NCBI GenBank assembly: GCA_002238415.1
Contig: MPMI01000001.1
Location: 124,001 to 188,000, forward strand
Length of the DNA stretch: 64,000 nt
Reading direction: 5' to 3'
DNA from: Desulfurellaceae bacterium bin18
Lineage (GTDB): Bacteria > Desulfobacterota > Binatia > Bin18
Positions 36,272 through 45,216 of the stretch are shown here, piece after piece. Position 1 is the stretch's first letter; every line of letters begins with the position of its first letter. The notes below the pieces were generated by a model, which was given only the letters and a program-made list of their open reading frames with translations, made no database searches and was not told where the DNA came from. Position numbers and translations under genes: made by a program.

Positions 36272-38911
36272 ATGCCACGAGCAAGAAAAAACGCCACGCG
36301 AGACATAGAGAGCTACGCCCACCCCGACAAGGAGCGCGTGAACAACCCGCCGGTCGGCCTGGTGACACCTGACACGGACAAGGACGCCGGCAAGAAGACC
36401 TACGCCTACGACCCGCACCTGGACCCGCAATTGCAGTGGGCGGGTAAGGCCGAACACACGTCCTTTGAGGTGCCGACGGTTTCTCTGCACGTCCATGAGC
36501 GCATCGACCCGCGCAGCATTATCGAAACGGTGAGAAAGCAAGGCAGTGAGCCACAGCTATCGTTGTTCGCCACGCCACAGGAGAACCCGCCCATCCGCCA
36601 GGCCATTGAGTTCTACAAACACAGACACAACTGGACCAACCGGCTCATTGCCGGCGACAGCCTGCTGGTCATGAACAGCCTGTTGGAAAAAGAAGGCATG
36701 GCCGGCAAAGTGCAGATGGTCTACATCGACCCACCCTACGGCATCCGCTACGGCTCCAACTTCCAGCCGTTTGTCAACAAGCGGGACGTGACCGACGGCC
36801 GGGATGAAGACCTGACCCAAGAACCGGAGACAATTCGTGCCTTCCGCGACACCTGGGAGTTGGGCATTCATTCCTACCTGGCCTATCTGCGCGACCGTTT
36901 GCTGCTGGCACGGGAGCTGCTGACCGAGAGCGGAAGCTGCTTCGTACAGATCAGTGATGAGAACTTACACCACGTCCGAGAGTTGATGGATGAGGTGTTT
37001 GGGGTTGATAGTTTCGTTTCCATCATTTCTGTACGAAAGACAACCAGTCAAGGCACGGCCTCTCTCCTCGGCACGACAACGGATTTCATCGTGTGGTACG
37101 CCCGCGCCCGCAACTCCGTCAAATATCACCAGATTTTCATTCCTCGAAGCGATGTTGCGGACGAACGATATGACCAAGCCCTCCTCCCTGACGGGTCTGT
37201 TGTTTCCTCGTCAACACTCACGGAATCCCAAGAAAACCTCGCGCGCTTATTCCAGCTCGGTGACCTCACCAGTTCGCGACCCGCCGGAGAGGGCGATGTC
37301 CGAAGGTTCGAGTTCCGCAGCGGCACGTACACCCCCGGCAAGGGCACCTTCAAAACACACAGGGACGGCCTCACACGATTAGCCCATGCTGAACGGTTGC
37401 AAGTCACTACCGGCAGCACCTTGCGTTACCGTCGCTTCAAGGATGATTTCCCAATCGCGGCTATCGGAAACCTGTGGCATGATATCAGCGGTGCCGTGCA
37501 GAGCCGTTCCGACCCAAAAGTCTATGTTGTCCAAAGCTCTACGGAGATTATCGCCCGCTGTATCCTGATGACCACCGACCCTGGAGACTTGGTCTTTGAC
37601 CCGACCTGCGGCAGCGGCACGACCGCATTTGTGGCCGAACAGTGGGGCCGCCGTTGGATCACCTGCGACACCTCCCGCGTCGCTGTAACGCTCGCCAAAC
37701 AACGCCTGATGACCGCCAATTTCGACTACTACGCCCTCGCCCACCCGAACGAAGGCGTCGGCAGCGGCTTTCAGTACAAGACCGTGCCACACATAACGCT
37801 CGGCTCTATCGCCAATAACCCCGACATCAAGGAAGGCATGACGAGCGACCAGATCGACGCTGCCATTGCCCGCCACGCGCCACAGGAAACGCTGTACGAT
37901 CAGCCGCTACGCGACACGAAGAAAGCGCGTGTCACCGGCCCGTTTACCGTTGAGGCAGTTCCCGCGCCTGCGGTCAAGGCGGTGGACGAGGTTGTTGACC
38001 TCACTCCAACCCTTTCGGAGAAGGTGAGTGCCGGAGCCGACGAGTCTGTTGCGCGGTCGGGCGAGACCTTGCGCCAGGGCGATTGGCGGGACGAACTGCT
38101 CAAGACCGGCATTCGCGGTAAGGCCGGGCAACGTATTTCCTTTGTCCGGCTGGAACCTTTGCCCGCCACCCGCTGGCTGCACGCCGAGGGAGAGACCCGC
38201 CCCGACGCTGCCGGGGCGGAACGTGTTCGTGAGGAAGGAACCGCCTGGAACCCGGAGCGCGTCGTGGTATCCTTCGGCCCCGACCACGCTCCGCTGGAAC
38301 AGCGCCAGGTGGAGCATGCCTGGGAAGAGGCCCGCACCTTGAGACCTCAACCGAAGCTGCTGGTCTTTGCTGCGTTTCAGTTCGATCCGGAAGCCGCCAA
38401 GGACATTGACGAATTAAAGCCCGAACTGACCGGGATGCAATTCCTCAAGGTCCAGATGAACGCCGATCTGCTGACCGACGACCTTAAGAAGAAACGCGCC
38501 AGCAACGAGAGCTTCTGGCTCATCGGCCAGCCGGACGTGGAGCTTGAAAAGATCACCGAAGGCGACGACCAAGGCAAGTGTCGCGTTTCCGTGCTCGGTT
38601 TCGACTACTACAACACCAAGACCGGCGGGGTAGAGTCCGGTGGCGCGGACAAGATCGCCATGTGGCTGCTGGACCCGGACTACGATGGGCGCAGCCTGTT
38701 CCCCCGCCAAGTCTTCTTTCCTATGGCCGACGCCAAGGACGGCTGGGCCAAGCTCGCCCGCAATCTCAAGGCCGAAATTGACGAAGACCTGATTGAAGCC
38801 TATCGCGGCACGGTCTCACTGCCCTTTGCAGCGGGCGAACACCGCCGCATTGCAGTCAAGATCATTGACGACCGGGGTATCGAAAGCCTGAAAATTGTGG
38901 AGATCGAATGA
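36272..38911 (+). CDS. mod: Type III restriction-modification methyltransferase (Mod)
   Basis: 879 residues with the beta-class N6-adenine methyltransferase order: catalytic DPPY in VYIDPPYGIRYGSN near residue 150 comes before the SAM motif FDPTCGSGTTAF near residue 443. The intervening 290 residues form the target-recognition region. This is longer than many Mod proteins, with an extra C-terminal part of about 330 residues of unknown role (probably assembly with Res). It methylates adenine in an asymmetric recognition site. Its TGA overlaps the start of the TIR-like gene, and the Res gene follows after that, so modification, TIR-like and restriction proteins are co-expressed. Confidence 0.93.
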   Translation: MPRARKNATRDIESYAHPDKERVNNPPVGLVTPDTDKDAGKKTYAYDPHLDPQLQWAGKAEHTSFEVPTVSLHVHERIDPRSIIETVRKQGSEPQLSLFATPQENPPIRQAIEFYKHRHNWTNRLIAGDSLLVMNSLLEKEGMAGKVQMVYIDPPYGIRYGSNFQPFVNKRDVTDGRDEDLTQEPETIRAFRDTWELGIHSYLAYLRDRLLLARELLTESGSCFVQISDENLHHVRELMDEVFGVDSFVSIISVRKTTSQGTASLLGTTTDFIVWYARARNSVKYHQIFIPRSDVADERYDQALLPDGSVVSSSTLTESQENLARLFQLGDLTSSRPAGEGDVRRFEFRSGTYTPGKGTFKTHRDGLTRLAHAERLQVTTGSTLRYRRFKDDFPIAAIGNLWHDISGAVQSRSDPKVYVVQSSTEIIARCILMTTDPGDLVFDPTCGSGTTAFVAEQWGRRWITCDTSRVAVTLAKQRLMTANFDYYALAHPNEGVGSGFQYKTVPHITLGSIANNPDIKEGMTSDQIDAAIARHAPQETLYDQPLRDTKKARVTGPFTVEAVPAPAVKAVDEVVDLTPTLSEKVSAGADESVARSGETLRQGDWRDELLKTGIRGKAGQRISFVRLEPLPATRWLHAEGETRPDAAGAERVREEGTAWNPERVVVSFGPDHAPLEQRQVEHAWEEARTLRPQPKLLVFAAFQFDPEAAKDIDELKPELTGMQFLKVQMNADLLTDDLKKKRASNESFWLIGQPDVELEKITEGDDQGKCRVSVLGFDYYNTKTGGVESGGADKIAMWLLDPDYDGRSLFPRQVFFPMADAKDGWAKLARNLKAEIDEDLIEAYRGTVSLPFAAGEHRRIAVKIIDDRGIESLKIVEIE

Positions 38912-39678
38912 TGGCGAGACCAACAAAAGCCAAGGCGATAGAGCGCCTGCAAAAAGCGCTGGACGCGATACCTGAACTGATGCAACTAGAAGATTATTCA
39001 GCAGAGTTTACGACGTGGCAAAGAAACACAGAGGTCGCTCTCGCCAATACGTTCGGAGATAAGTCACGCCACATTCAGGACTTCACTGAGAGCATCAGCA
39101 GCTATCATCTGAGGAGCAGCCTGGAACCAGCGACGTCAGTACTCCAATCAATGATCGGGGAAATCGAGGAGTATTGGGAAGATGGACATCTGACGCCACC
39201 GTCTTCCGCCGCCCAAGAGGAGGAACGGACCAACACGAAAGAAGTCTTCGTCATTCATGGGAGGGACAACGAAGCCAAGGAAACAGCAGCGAGATTCCTT
39301 GAAAAACTGGGTCTGACGCCGGTGATATTGCACGAACAGCCGAACCAAGGCCGGACAATAATCGAGAAGTTCGAGCAACACGCGCAAGTCGGGTTCGCAG
39401 TGGCTCTGTTGACACCGGACGACATGGGAGCACTGAAGAACGATGAAAAGAACCTCAAACCCCGCGCCAGACAAAACGTGGTGTTCGAGTTGGGGTATTT
39501 TCTCGGACGGCTGGGGCGGAAACGAGTCTGCGCCCTGACCAAGGGAAACGTGGAGATTCCATCAGACTATGACGGAGTGGTCTACATTCCGCTGGACGAT
39601 TCCGAGGGCTGGAAGATAAAACTTATCAAAGAGTTGAAGAACGCTGGCTTTGATGTCGATGCGAACAAGGCGCTGTAG
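38908..39678 (+). CDS. TIR-like nucleotide-binding protein between mod and res
   Basis: 256 residues. Its ATG shares bases with the mod stop (ATGATG over TGA). Residues 1-105 are alpha-helical with no known match. From about residue 110 the chain reads KEVFVIHGRDNEAKETAARF, then LHEQPNQGRTIIEKFE with a glutamate placed like the catalytic one of TIR NADases, and VVFELGYFLGRLGRKRVC. This is the TIR-like (PF10137/CAP12-type) nucleotide-binding domain, used in CBASS and related systems to deplete NAD or bind nucleotides. Its position suggests an effector or back-up suicide module for the type III system. Confidence 0.83.
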   Translation: MMARPTKAKAIERLQKALDAIPELMQLEDYSAEFTTWQRNTEVALANTFGDKSRHIQDFTESISSYHLRSSLEPATSVLQSMIGEIEEYWEDGHLTPPSSAAQEEERTNTKEVFVIHGRDNEAKETAARFLEKLGLTPVILHEQPNQGRTIIEKFEQHAQVGFAVALLTPDDMGALKNDEKNLKPRARQNVVFELGYFLGRLGRKRVCALTKGNVEIPSDYDGVVYIPLDDSEGWKIKLIKELKNAGFDVDANKAL

Positions 39679-39698
39679 CGTATGGATGAGGAAGAGTG

Positions 39699-42533
39699 AT
39701 GGCCCAAGCAACGATAGACCGCCTGATAATCAACTCGCCCTACGAGGAACCGGCACGGTATTGGAAATACGAGCGTGAGACGCGGCTGTTTGACCTGACC
39801 GCAGGCCGCCGCCCAGCCGGTTACGTGGTCGCGTCAGGCAACTCCAAGGCGTTTGACGACCCCGGCATCTTTGTAGAAATCCCGCTGGTCAACCGGATTC
39901 GCCCGCGCGTCAAGGCGTGGCGCGAGGCCGGATATCCTGGGGTAACCGGCATCACCAAACGGCTGCTTGAGCACTGGACCGACGAAGAGGAGTTCGAGAC
40001 CCGGCGCTTTTTCTTTTGCCAGTTAGAGGCCGTTGAAACGCTGATCTGGCTGACGGAAGCACCTGCCGCCGATAAGGTCGGCATCGACATTCCCTCCGAT
40101 GGAGGAGCATTTCGTCGCTTATGCGCCAAGATGGCGACCGGCTCCGGCAAGACCATTGTCATGGGCATGGTCATTGCCTGGCACGTGCTGAATAAAGTCA
40201 CCCATCCGCAGGGTACCCGGTTCGCCGCACACGTCCTGGTCATAGCGCCGGGGCTGACGGTCAAGAACCGTCTGGCGGTCCTCGATCCGTCCCATCTGGA
40301 GAACTACTACGAGGCGTTTCACATTGTTCCGTCCTCTCTGCTCGACAAGCTCCGTCAAGGCAAGGTCGTCGTCCGCAACTGGCACGCGCTCAACTGGGAG
40401 ACCGAGGAGAAGATCGCCAAGAAGCGTAGCGTCGATAAACGCGGGGCCAAGAGCGACGAAGCCTATGTCCGTGAAGTGCTGGGCGACTTGGCGAAGGCTC
40501 GCAATATCCTGGTCATCAACGACGAGGCCCACCACGCCTGGCGGGTGCCGTTCGAGTCTAAACTCAGAGGTATCGCCAAGAACGATATCGAAGAAGCAAC
40601 GAAATGGGTCGGCGGCCTTGATCGTATCAATGCGGTGCGAGGCATCCTTACCTGCTACGACTTTTCCGCCACGCCCTTCGCGCCATCTGGCAAGAAAAGC
40701 TCCGAGGAGGGGCTGTTCGGCTGGATCGTTAGCGATTTTGGGCTGAACGATGCCATTGAGGCCGGCTTGGTAAAAACTCCGCGCGTCGTAATCCGTGACG
40801 ATGCCGTGCCGGACGCCAAGACCTATAAGTCCCGCCTGTATCACATCTATAACGACCCGGAAGTAAAGGACGACCTGAACCGGAAGGCTGGAGCGGAAGA
40901 GCCGTTGCCTGACCTCGTGACCAATGGCTATCACCTGCTTGGCTACGACTGGCGTGAGACCGCAGAGGCGTGGAAGAAGGACAAGCTCAGTGTTCCGCCG
41001 GTGATGATTACCGTCGCCAATCGCACCGAAACCGCAGCCCGGATCAAATATGCCTTCGACCGCAAGAAGGTCCGTATTGATACACTGTGCGATTCCGAGC
41101 GCACCTTACATATCGACTCGAAGGCGCTGGGCGAGGCCGAGGCGGCAGAGGAGCCGGTTGCAGAGGTCAGCGGGAGCGATAGCAGGAAAGACGACGACAA
41201 CGGTCAGACGCGCAGGCTGACCAAGAAGGAACAGGCCGAGTTGCTGCGCTTGCAGGTGGACACAGTAGGCCAAGTCGGCAAGCCTGGCGAGCAGATACAG
41301 AACGTGATTTCCGTCGGGATGCTCTCGGAGGGCTGGGACGCTAAGACCGTCACCCACATCATGGGCCTGCGCGCCTTCACCAGCCAGTTGCTGTGTGAAC
41401 AGGTGGTTGGGCGCGGCCTGCGTCGTACCTCCTATGAGACGAAAAAACAGACCGACCCCGTAACCGGAGAGGAAATCGCACTCTTTGAACCGGAGTACGT
41501 CAACATTTTTGGTGTTCCTTTTACCTTTCTCCCGCATGAGTCCCAAGAAAACGGCCCGCCACCGCCGCCGAAGCCGAAGACGGTCGTCGAGCCGGTGGCG
41601 GACAAGACCGGCTTCGAGATCGCCTGGCCGAATATCATCCGTGTCGGCCACGTGTACCGGCTGCACCTGCGCCTCGATTGGGATACGGTGAAATCCTTGC
41701 ATCTCAACGCCGACCAGACAGTGCAGATCGCCGAGTTGGCTCCAACTGTTGACGGCAAGCCGGACATGACAAAAATCGCGGCTATTGAACTGGAACGCTT
41801 GGCGCGGGAGTTCCGCACGCAGCGTATCATCTTCGAGACCGCGCGAGACGTGTACGATCAGATGCAGAAGAGCTGGAAGGGCGGCAAGGAGTTTCTGCTG
41901 GCTCAATTGGTACGTTTGGTCGAACAGTTCATCCGTTCCGGCAACATCCACATCACCCCGGCCCTGTTCCATCAGGATGATTTGAAAAGACGCCTGATCA
42001 TCACCCTGAATATGACCAAGGTGGTCCAGCATATCTGGGAGGCGATTCGTTTCGAGAACACGGAGAAGCTGGAGCCGGTGTTTGACCGGGACCACCCAAT
42101 CCGCTCAACCGGAGACATGGTGAAGTGGTACACGGGTAAGCCGTGTGAATGGACCGCCCGGAGCCATATCAATTTTTGCGTCTATGACAGTACCTGGGAA
42201 GCATCCGAAGCCTTCGAGTTGGACCATAACCTCGTGGTCGATGCCTGGGTGAAGAACGATCATCTCGGATTCGAGGTGTTCTATGTCCATCGCGGCGTAG
42301 TGCGCAAGTATCGGCCCGACTTTCTCATCCGGCTCAAGTCCGGGGACATGCTGGTTTTGGAAGTCAAGGGCAAGGATAGCGAGCAGAACCGGACCAAACG
42401 CCGATTTCTCGATGAATGGACACGGGCAATCAACGAACACGGAGACTTTGGCCGCTGGTCCTGGGACGTGTCGATGGACCCTGGCGATATCAAGGATATT
42501 CTCGTCCGGCACGCGCAGTCTGAGACGGCCTGA
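39699..42533 (+). CDS. res: Type III restriction enzyme helicase-nuclease (Res)
   Basis: 944 residues from the ATG at 39699 (a GTG at 39696 precedes it). The SF2 helicase motifs are Walker A MATGSGKT near residue 144, DEAH in VINDEAHHAWR near 274, and QVVGRGLRR near 567. The nuclease at the C-terminus is RPDFLIRLKSGDMLVLEVKG (PD-(D/E)XK). Together with Mod it recognises unmodified pairs of head-to-head sites, translocates with ATP and cuts nearby DNA. GAGGAAGAG precedes the start 17 bases after the TIR-like gene. It ends the defence island. Confidence 0.94.
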   Translation: MAQATIDRLIINSPYEEPARYWKYERETRLFDLTAGRRPAGYVVASGNSKAFDDPGIFVEIPLVNRIRPRVKAWREAGYPGVTGITKRLLEHWTDEEEFETRRFFFCQLEAVETLIWLTEAPAADKVGIDIPSDGGAFRRLCAKMATGSGKTIVMGMVIAWHVLNKVTHPQGTRFAAHVLVIAPGLTVKNRLAVLDPSHLENYYEAFHIVPSSLLDKLRQGKVVVRNWHALNWETEEKIAKKRSVDKRGAKSDEAYVREVLGDLAKARNILVINDEAHHAWRVPFESKLRGIAKNDIEEATKWVGGLDRINAVRGILTCYDFSATPFAPSGKKSSEEGLFGWIVSDFGLNDAIEAGLVKTPRVVIRDDAVPDAKTYKSRLYHIYNDPEVKDDLNRKAGAEEPLPDLVTNGYHLLGYDWRETAEAWKKDKLSVPPVMITVANRTETAARIKYAFDRKKVRIDTLCDSERTLHIDSKALGEAEAAEEPVAEVSGSDSRKDDDNGQTRRLTKKEQAELLRLQVDTVGQVGKPGEQIQNVISVGMLSEGWDAKTVTHIMGLRAFTSQLLCEQVVGRGLRRTSYETKKQTDPVTGEEIALFEPEYVNIFGVPFTFLPHESQENGPPPPPKPKTVVEPVADKTGFEIAWPNIIRVGHVYRLHLRLDWDTVKSLHLNADQTVQIAELAPTVDGKPDMTKIAAIELERLAREFRTQRIIFETARDVYDQMQKSWKGGKEFLLAQLVRLVEQFIRSGNIHITPALFHQDDLKRRLIITLNMTKVVQHIWEAIRFENTEKLEPVFDRDHPIRSTGDMVKWYTGKPCEWTARSHINFCVYDSTWEASEAFELDHNLVVDAWVKNDHLGFEVFYVHRGVVRKYRPDFLIRLKSGDMLVLEVKGKDSEQNRTKRRFLDEWTRAINEHGDFGRWSWDVSMDPGDIKDILVRHAQSETA

Positions 42534-42654
42534 CAGCGGAATCCCAAATCCTGTTCCACTTCATCCGGGCTACATCGCTCTGGCCGAGTCGTCCCCACCT
42601 GTCATCAGGCATTACACCGCTCATTCCACGTATCTCGATGATTGACATGCCCTC

Positions 42655-43146
42655 TCAATCGTAGGTGACAATGCGCATCTCCTCGAACTCCAGTACGTTA
42701 TCTCGGTCGATATCGAATTCCGGAAGATAGTCTCTCCCGTCATCTGGGGGTGAGTATTCAATCGGGATCGCCACAATAGATATAGTGAACTCGTCGTTCA
42801 GACTCGCAAGAACGTTCTTGAGCGCTCCGGTGATGCTCACTGCTTTCGTCAGGGGCCGGAGCGGATGGGGCGGCCTGGGGTCAAAAGGACCACGATCAAC
42901 CACATCACAATGCCCGGCATCCCCGAAGCACCCACCGTGGCCAAAGACCGAGAATTGACCCGCGTATCCGTTCTCACTAGTAGGTGGGGTTTCTTCATTT
43001 GCATCGGGATTGTTAATAAACACTCTTGCTTGATAGGACGCCCCTGCGTGTTGCAGCCCGAGAAGCTGAAGCTCAGCCTTGGAGAATTCGGATTCCAGCG
43101 GAGAGTCTGAAAGCTGAAGACGTCCAGATACATATTGGTTTGCCAT
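42655..43146 (-). CDS. Separately encoded tyrosinase C-terminal-domain-like protein
   Basis: 163 residues without a signal peptide, starting 10 bases after the tyrosinase stop. The middle reads ARVFINNPDANEETPPTSE and AGQFSVFGHGGCFGDAGHC, resembling the beta-sandwich that follows the copper domain in plant polyphenol oxidases and hemocyanins (R-V-F-x-N-x-P-D-A and A-G-x-F-x-x-F-G). In those enzymes the domain covers the active site until activation. Here it is a separate gene, so it would be a subunit or chaperone. This link is inference from pattern, not alignment. Confidence 0.6.
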   Translation of the reverse strand: MANQYVSGRLQLSDSPLESEFSKAELQLLGLQHAGASYQARVFINNPDANEETPPTSENGYAGQFSVFGHGGCFGDAGHCDVVDRGPFDPRPPHPLRPLTKAVSITGALKNVLASLNDEFTISIVAIPIEYSPPDDGRDYLPEFDIDRDNVLEFEEMRIVTYD

Positions 43147-43156
43147 ATGACTTTCC

Positions 43157-43999
43157 TCACTTTGTTAACTGGCTGACTGATGCCCCCACATACTCGTAGC
43201 CAAGATCGTGTATGTCTAGGACTTCACGCACGGATAAACCGAATGGTATCAACTGTTCGTCCAGCAAGCTCTGCGGAACATTACGACTTCCCGGGCGATT
43301 CTGCCAGATCCACCACAGCCGATCGACCATACAGTGATGGGCCCAGAATATCGGATCGAATGCGGCAAACGCTGGATTCATCATAGAGCCGCCGACCCAA
43401 GTGTGAACAGAGTCGTGAATATCCTGTAGAGCGTTGGAGAAATCAACGAAATTCGAGATTTCGACCAACTCCTTCTGCGTATTGATCATATCGACAATCT
43501 CACGTGTTGGATCATGCGGGTCACGATCCCTCCATGTATCGTATGGAAAGGGCAAGTTACCCGGATGGCCGGGAGCCCTGAATGTGAGGCGGTCTATTGA
43601 ACCTCTCACGGGCAGGTTCAACTGGACTCTGAACTCCCTCAGTACATTCGGAACGTCCTGGCTGTCCACTTTTGCTGTCTCTTCCGTATAAGCGGTCGGA
43701 ATCCCCCTCCAATGGGACGTCTGGGACGTCCAATTCCACCAGGGCAGCGTTACATTATCGTCGTGGTCTTGTATGTGGACCTCAAGCCACTTCAGATAAG
43801 CGCGGTGCCAAGGAAGAAAGAGACGCTTCTCCATCCAATGCCGGCAATACTGGTCAGGAACTCCGTGAAACCCTGCGATGTGGGTAAACCCACGATCGTC
43901 TTTAAGGGCCATCGTCTTACCGAAGGCTCTGCGGAACGCCTCCAATTCATTAGCCTTCAGATTCCTTACACTTTTGCGAAGTTTGGGGCGATCTGACAT
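43157..43999 (-). CDS. Tyrosinase-family type 3 copper oxidase
   Basis: 280 residues, one domain. Copper A ligands are probably His45 (AGFHG), His54 and His65 in CRHWMEKRLFLPWHRAYLKW; copper B is DIHDSVHTWVGG followed by DPIFWAHHCMVDRLWW. The spacing between the second and third histidines of copper A is 11 rather than the usual 9, a mild oddity. The enzyme oxidises phenols or catechols with oxygen; it has no signal peptide, so it is cytoplasmic unless exported with a partner. GAGGGA precedes the ATG. It is transcribed before the C-terminal-domain-like gene. Confidence 0.87.
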   Translation of the reverse strand: MSDRPKLRKSVRNLKANELEAFRRAFGKTMALKDDRGFTHIAGFHGVPDQYCRHWMEKRLFLPWHRAYLKWLEVHIQDHDDNVTLPWWNWTSQTSHWRGIPTAYTEETAKVDSQDVPNVLREFRVQLNLPVRGSIDRLTFRAPGHPGNLPFPYDTWRDRDPHDPTREIVDMINTQKELVEISNFVDFSNALQDIHDSVHTWVGGSMMNPAFAAFDPIFWAHHCMVDRLWWIWQNRPGSRNVPQSLLDEQLIPFGLSVREVLDIHDLGYEYVGASVSQLTK

Positions 44000-44013
44000 A
44001 CGTTATCCCTCTC

Positions 44014-44106
44014 TCACATCCTATCCGTTTCTTGCCGGCCCTTGAGAATGAGCGAACTGCCCACCAGCCCGATCACGATCCCGAGTATGCCATCAACATA
44101 CATCAT
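44014..44106 (-). CDS. Possible 30-residue membrane peptide before tyrosinase
   Basis: A reverse-strand ATG at 44106 opens 30 codons, with one hydrophobic span (GILGIVIGLVGSSLIL) and a basic tail, ending 14 bases before the tyrosinase start. A TTG 18 bases further upstream could lengthen it. The ribosome site is weak, so this is a low-confidence call, but the composition is that of a single-pass membrane peptide and the spacing suits an operon. Confidence 0.3.
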   Translation of the reverse strand: MMYVDGILGIVIGLVGSSLILKGRQETDRM

Positions 44107-44109
44107 GAC

Positions 44110-44800
44110 CCAGCCGCCAGCCAAGGCACCGATTGTTCCTTAGATTTTCCTCTTTCTCTGCGTAGCTGGAGAGCCTGCATTCAACACCTGCGAGATCGTC
44201 GGAGAGATTCGCTGGAATGGGCAACAGTTCGTGGCAAACGAGGGAATAGGCGACTTCCTGCCGGGTATCCCCCGGCATTTGCGACCAGGAAAGAGGTCGA
44301 GAGCGCCGTAGAATCCGCCTTGCGGCGCAAAGGAATGGTGGAGGAAGAGCCGTCAGGGCGGCTATAGAAGAGCCCAGCTCCGGGTGAGCCAGGCCGCATT
44401 TGCACCCCCCGATGAGGGGGTATAGGATAGCTGGAGAACGGGCAAAAAAGCCCTTCAATACCCGCCAAAAGTCCTTCCGGACAAAATAATCGCATTTTTC
44501 CCCGTAAGTCCCTGAAATACCACAAGTTTGGTTTTGAGGGGGGGGTACTCCCTGCTAGCAAGAGTTAGCACTCGCCCAAAAACAGCCCAAATATTTACGC
44601 AATTATTCGAAAATTATTCGCAATCGTCTTCACTTAGACCATCAGAATACAAAAGCGCATCAACCAATAAGAGAAAGGTAACTGTTCAGCTCGCTCAGGT
44701 GCTGGTCTGTGGGGAGTCCGGTATAGCCTTTGCGGTGTTGCCAAACGGTCCGGGCTCAGGCAAAACGGAGCATATCTTACGAGAGGAAAAAGGAGGCAAA
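44110..44800. other. Region of about 690 bases without a convincing gene
   Basis: No reading frame here combines a ribosome site with protein-like composition. It contains a small C-run/G-run hairpin (44405-44420), a short direct repeat of ATTATTCG around 44602-44620, and a frame at 44240-44367 that ends in amphipathic RKEVESAVESALRRKG, perhaps a gene remnant. AT content rises after about 44460. It separates the tyrosinase genes from the monooxygenase and could be a recombination scar. Confidence 0.5.
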
Positions 44801-44802
44801 GC

Positions 44803-45084
44803 ATGATTGCATTGGTTGCAAAGCTGACGGTTCGCGAAGGCAAGGAGCAGGATTTTATTGATGCCATGAAGGATGTTGTCCCGGCGGTGCGTGATGAGCC
44901 CGGCAACAGCGCCTATGTGATGAACCGTTCAAAAGAGAATCCGAGTACGTTCGTGTTCTACGAAGAATATACGGATCAGGCCGCTTTTGATGCCCATCGC
45001 AAGCATCTGGGTGAACTCGGGGTGGATCTGAGGGCCATCCTCGCTGGCGCGCCAGCGCTCGAATTCTATGAGAAGATCTACTAG
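44803..45084 (+). CDS. Antibiotic biosynthesis monooxygenase (ABM)-domain protein
   Basis: 93 residues, the usual single-domain ABM size, after a strong AAAGGAGG site. Typical elements are ALVAKLTVREGKEQDF at the N-terminus, PGNSAYVMNRSKENP, FVFYEEYTDQAAFDAHR and the ending ALEFYEKIY. ABM ferredoxin-like proteins act as small oxygenases or detoxifying enzymes on quinone-like compounds, often as dimers without cofactor. Only the following intrinsic terminator is linked to it, so it is a one-gene unit. Confidence 0.9.
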   Translation: MIALVAKLTVREGKEQDFIDAMKDVVPAVRDEPGNSAYVMNRSKENPSTFVFYEEYTDQAAFDAHRKHLGELGVDLRAILAGAPALEFYEKIY

Positions 45085-45118
45085 GGCGCATTCTCCGTTG
45101 AGGTAGACTATCTATTGA

Positions 45119-45150
45119 AGAGGGACACGGCATATCGTGTCCCTCTTTTC
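45119..45150 (+). terminator. Intrinsic terminator after ABM gene
   Basis: An 11-bp perfect stem (45119-45129 with 45136-45146) with a GCATAT loop runs into TTTTCG. It begins 34 bases after the ABM stop and matches a classical rho-independent terminator. Confidence 0.85.
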
Positions 45151-45216
45151 GTTTGCGCGTATGGGAATGCTTGCGTAGTGTTGAGGTGAAAGACCACACT
45201 CAGAACGAGGCCCCTC

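Noticed and set aside
38908..39678. Interpretation of the TIR-like gene as an antitoxin or specificity subunit
   Set aside because: The IHGRD and FELGYFLG blocks and overall fold pattern fit TIR-like nucleotide-binding proteins, not target-recognition domains.
44032..44367. A 111-codon forward frame across the gap next to tyrosinase
   Set aside because: The N-terminal half is low-complexity and antisense to the tyrosinase leader; only a short amphipathic tail looks protein-like, so it is at most a remnant.
44528..44806. A 92-codon forward frame whose tail reads PNGPGSGKT, like a nucleotide-binding loop
   Set aside because: No ribosome site, no other ATPase motif, and it overlaps the well-supported ABM gene start; the match is chance.
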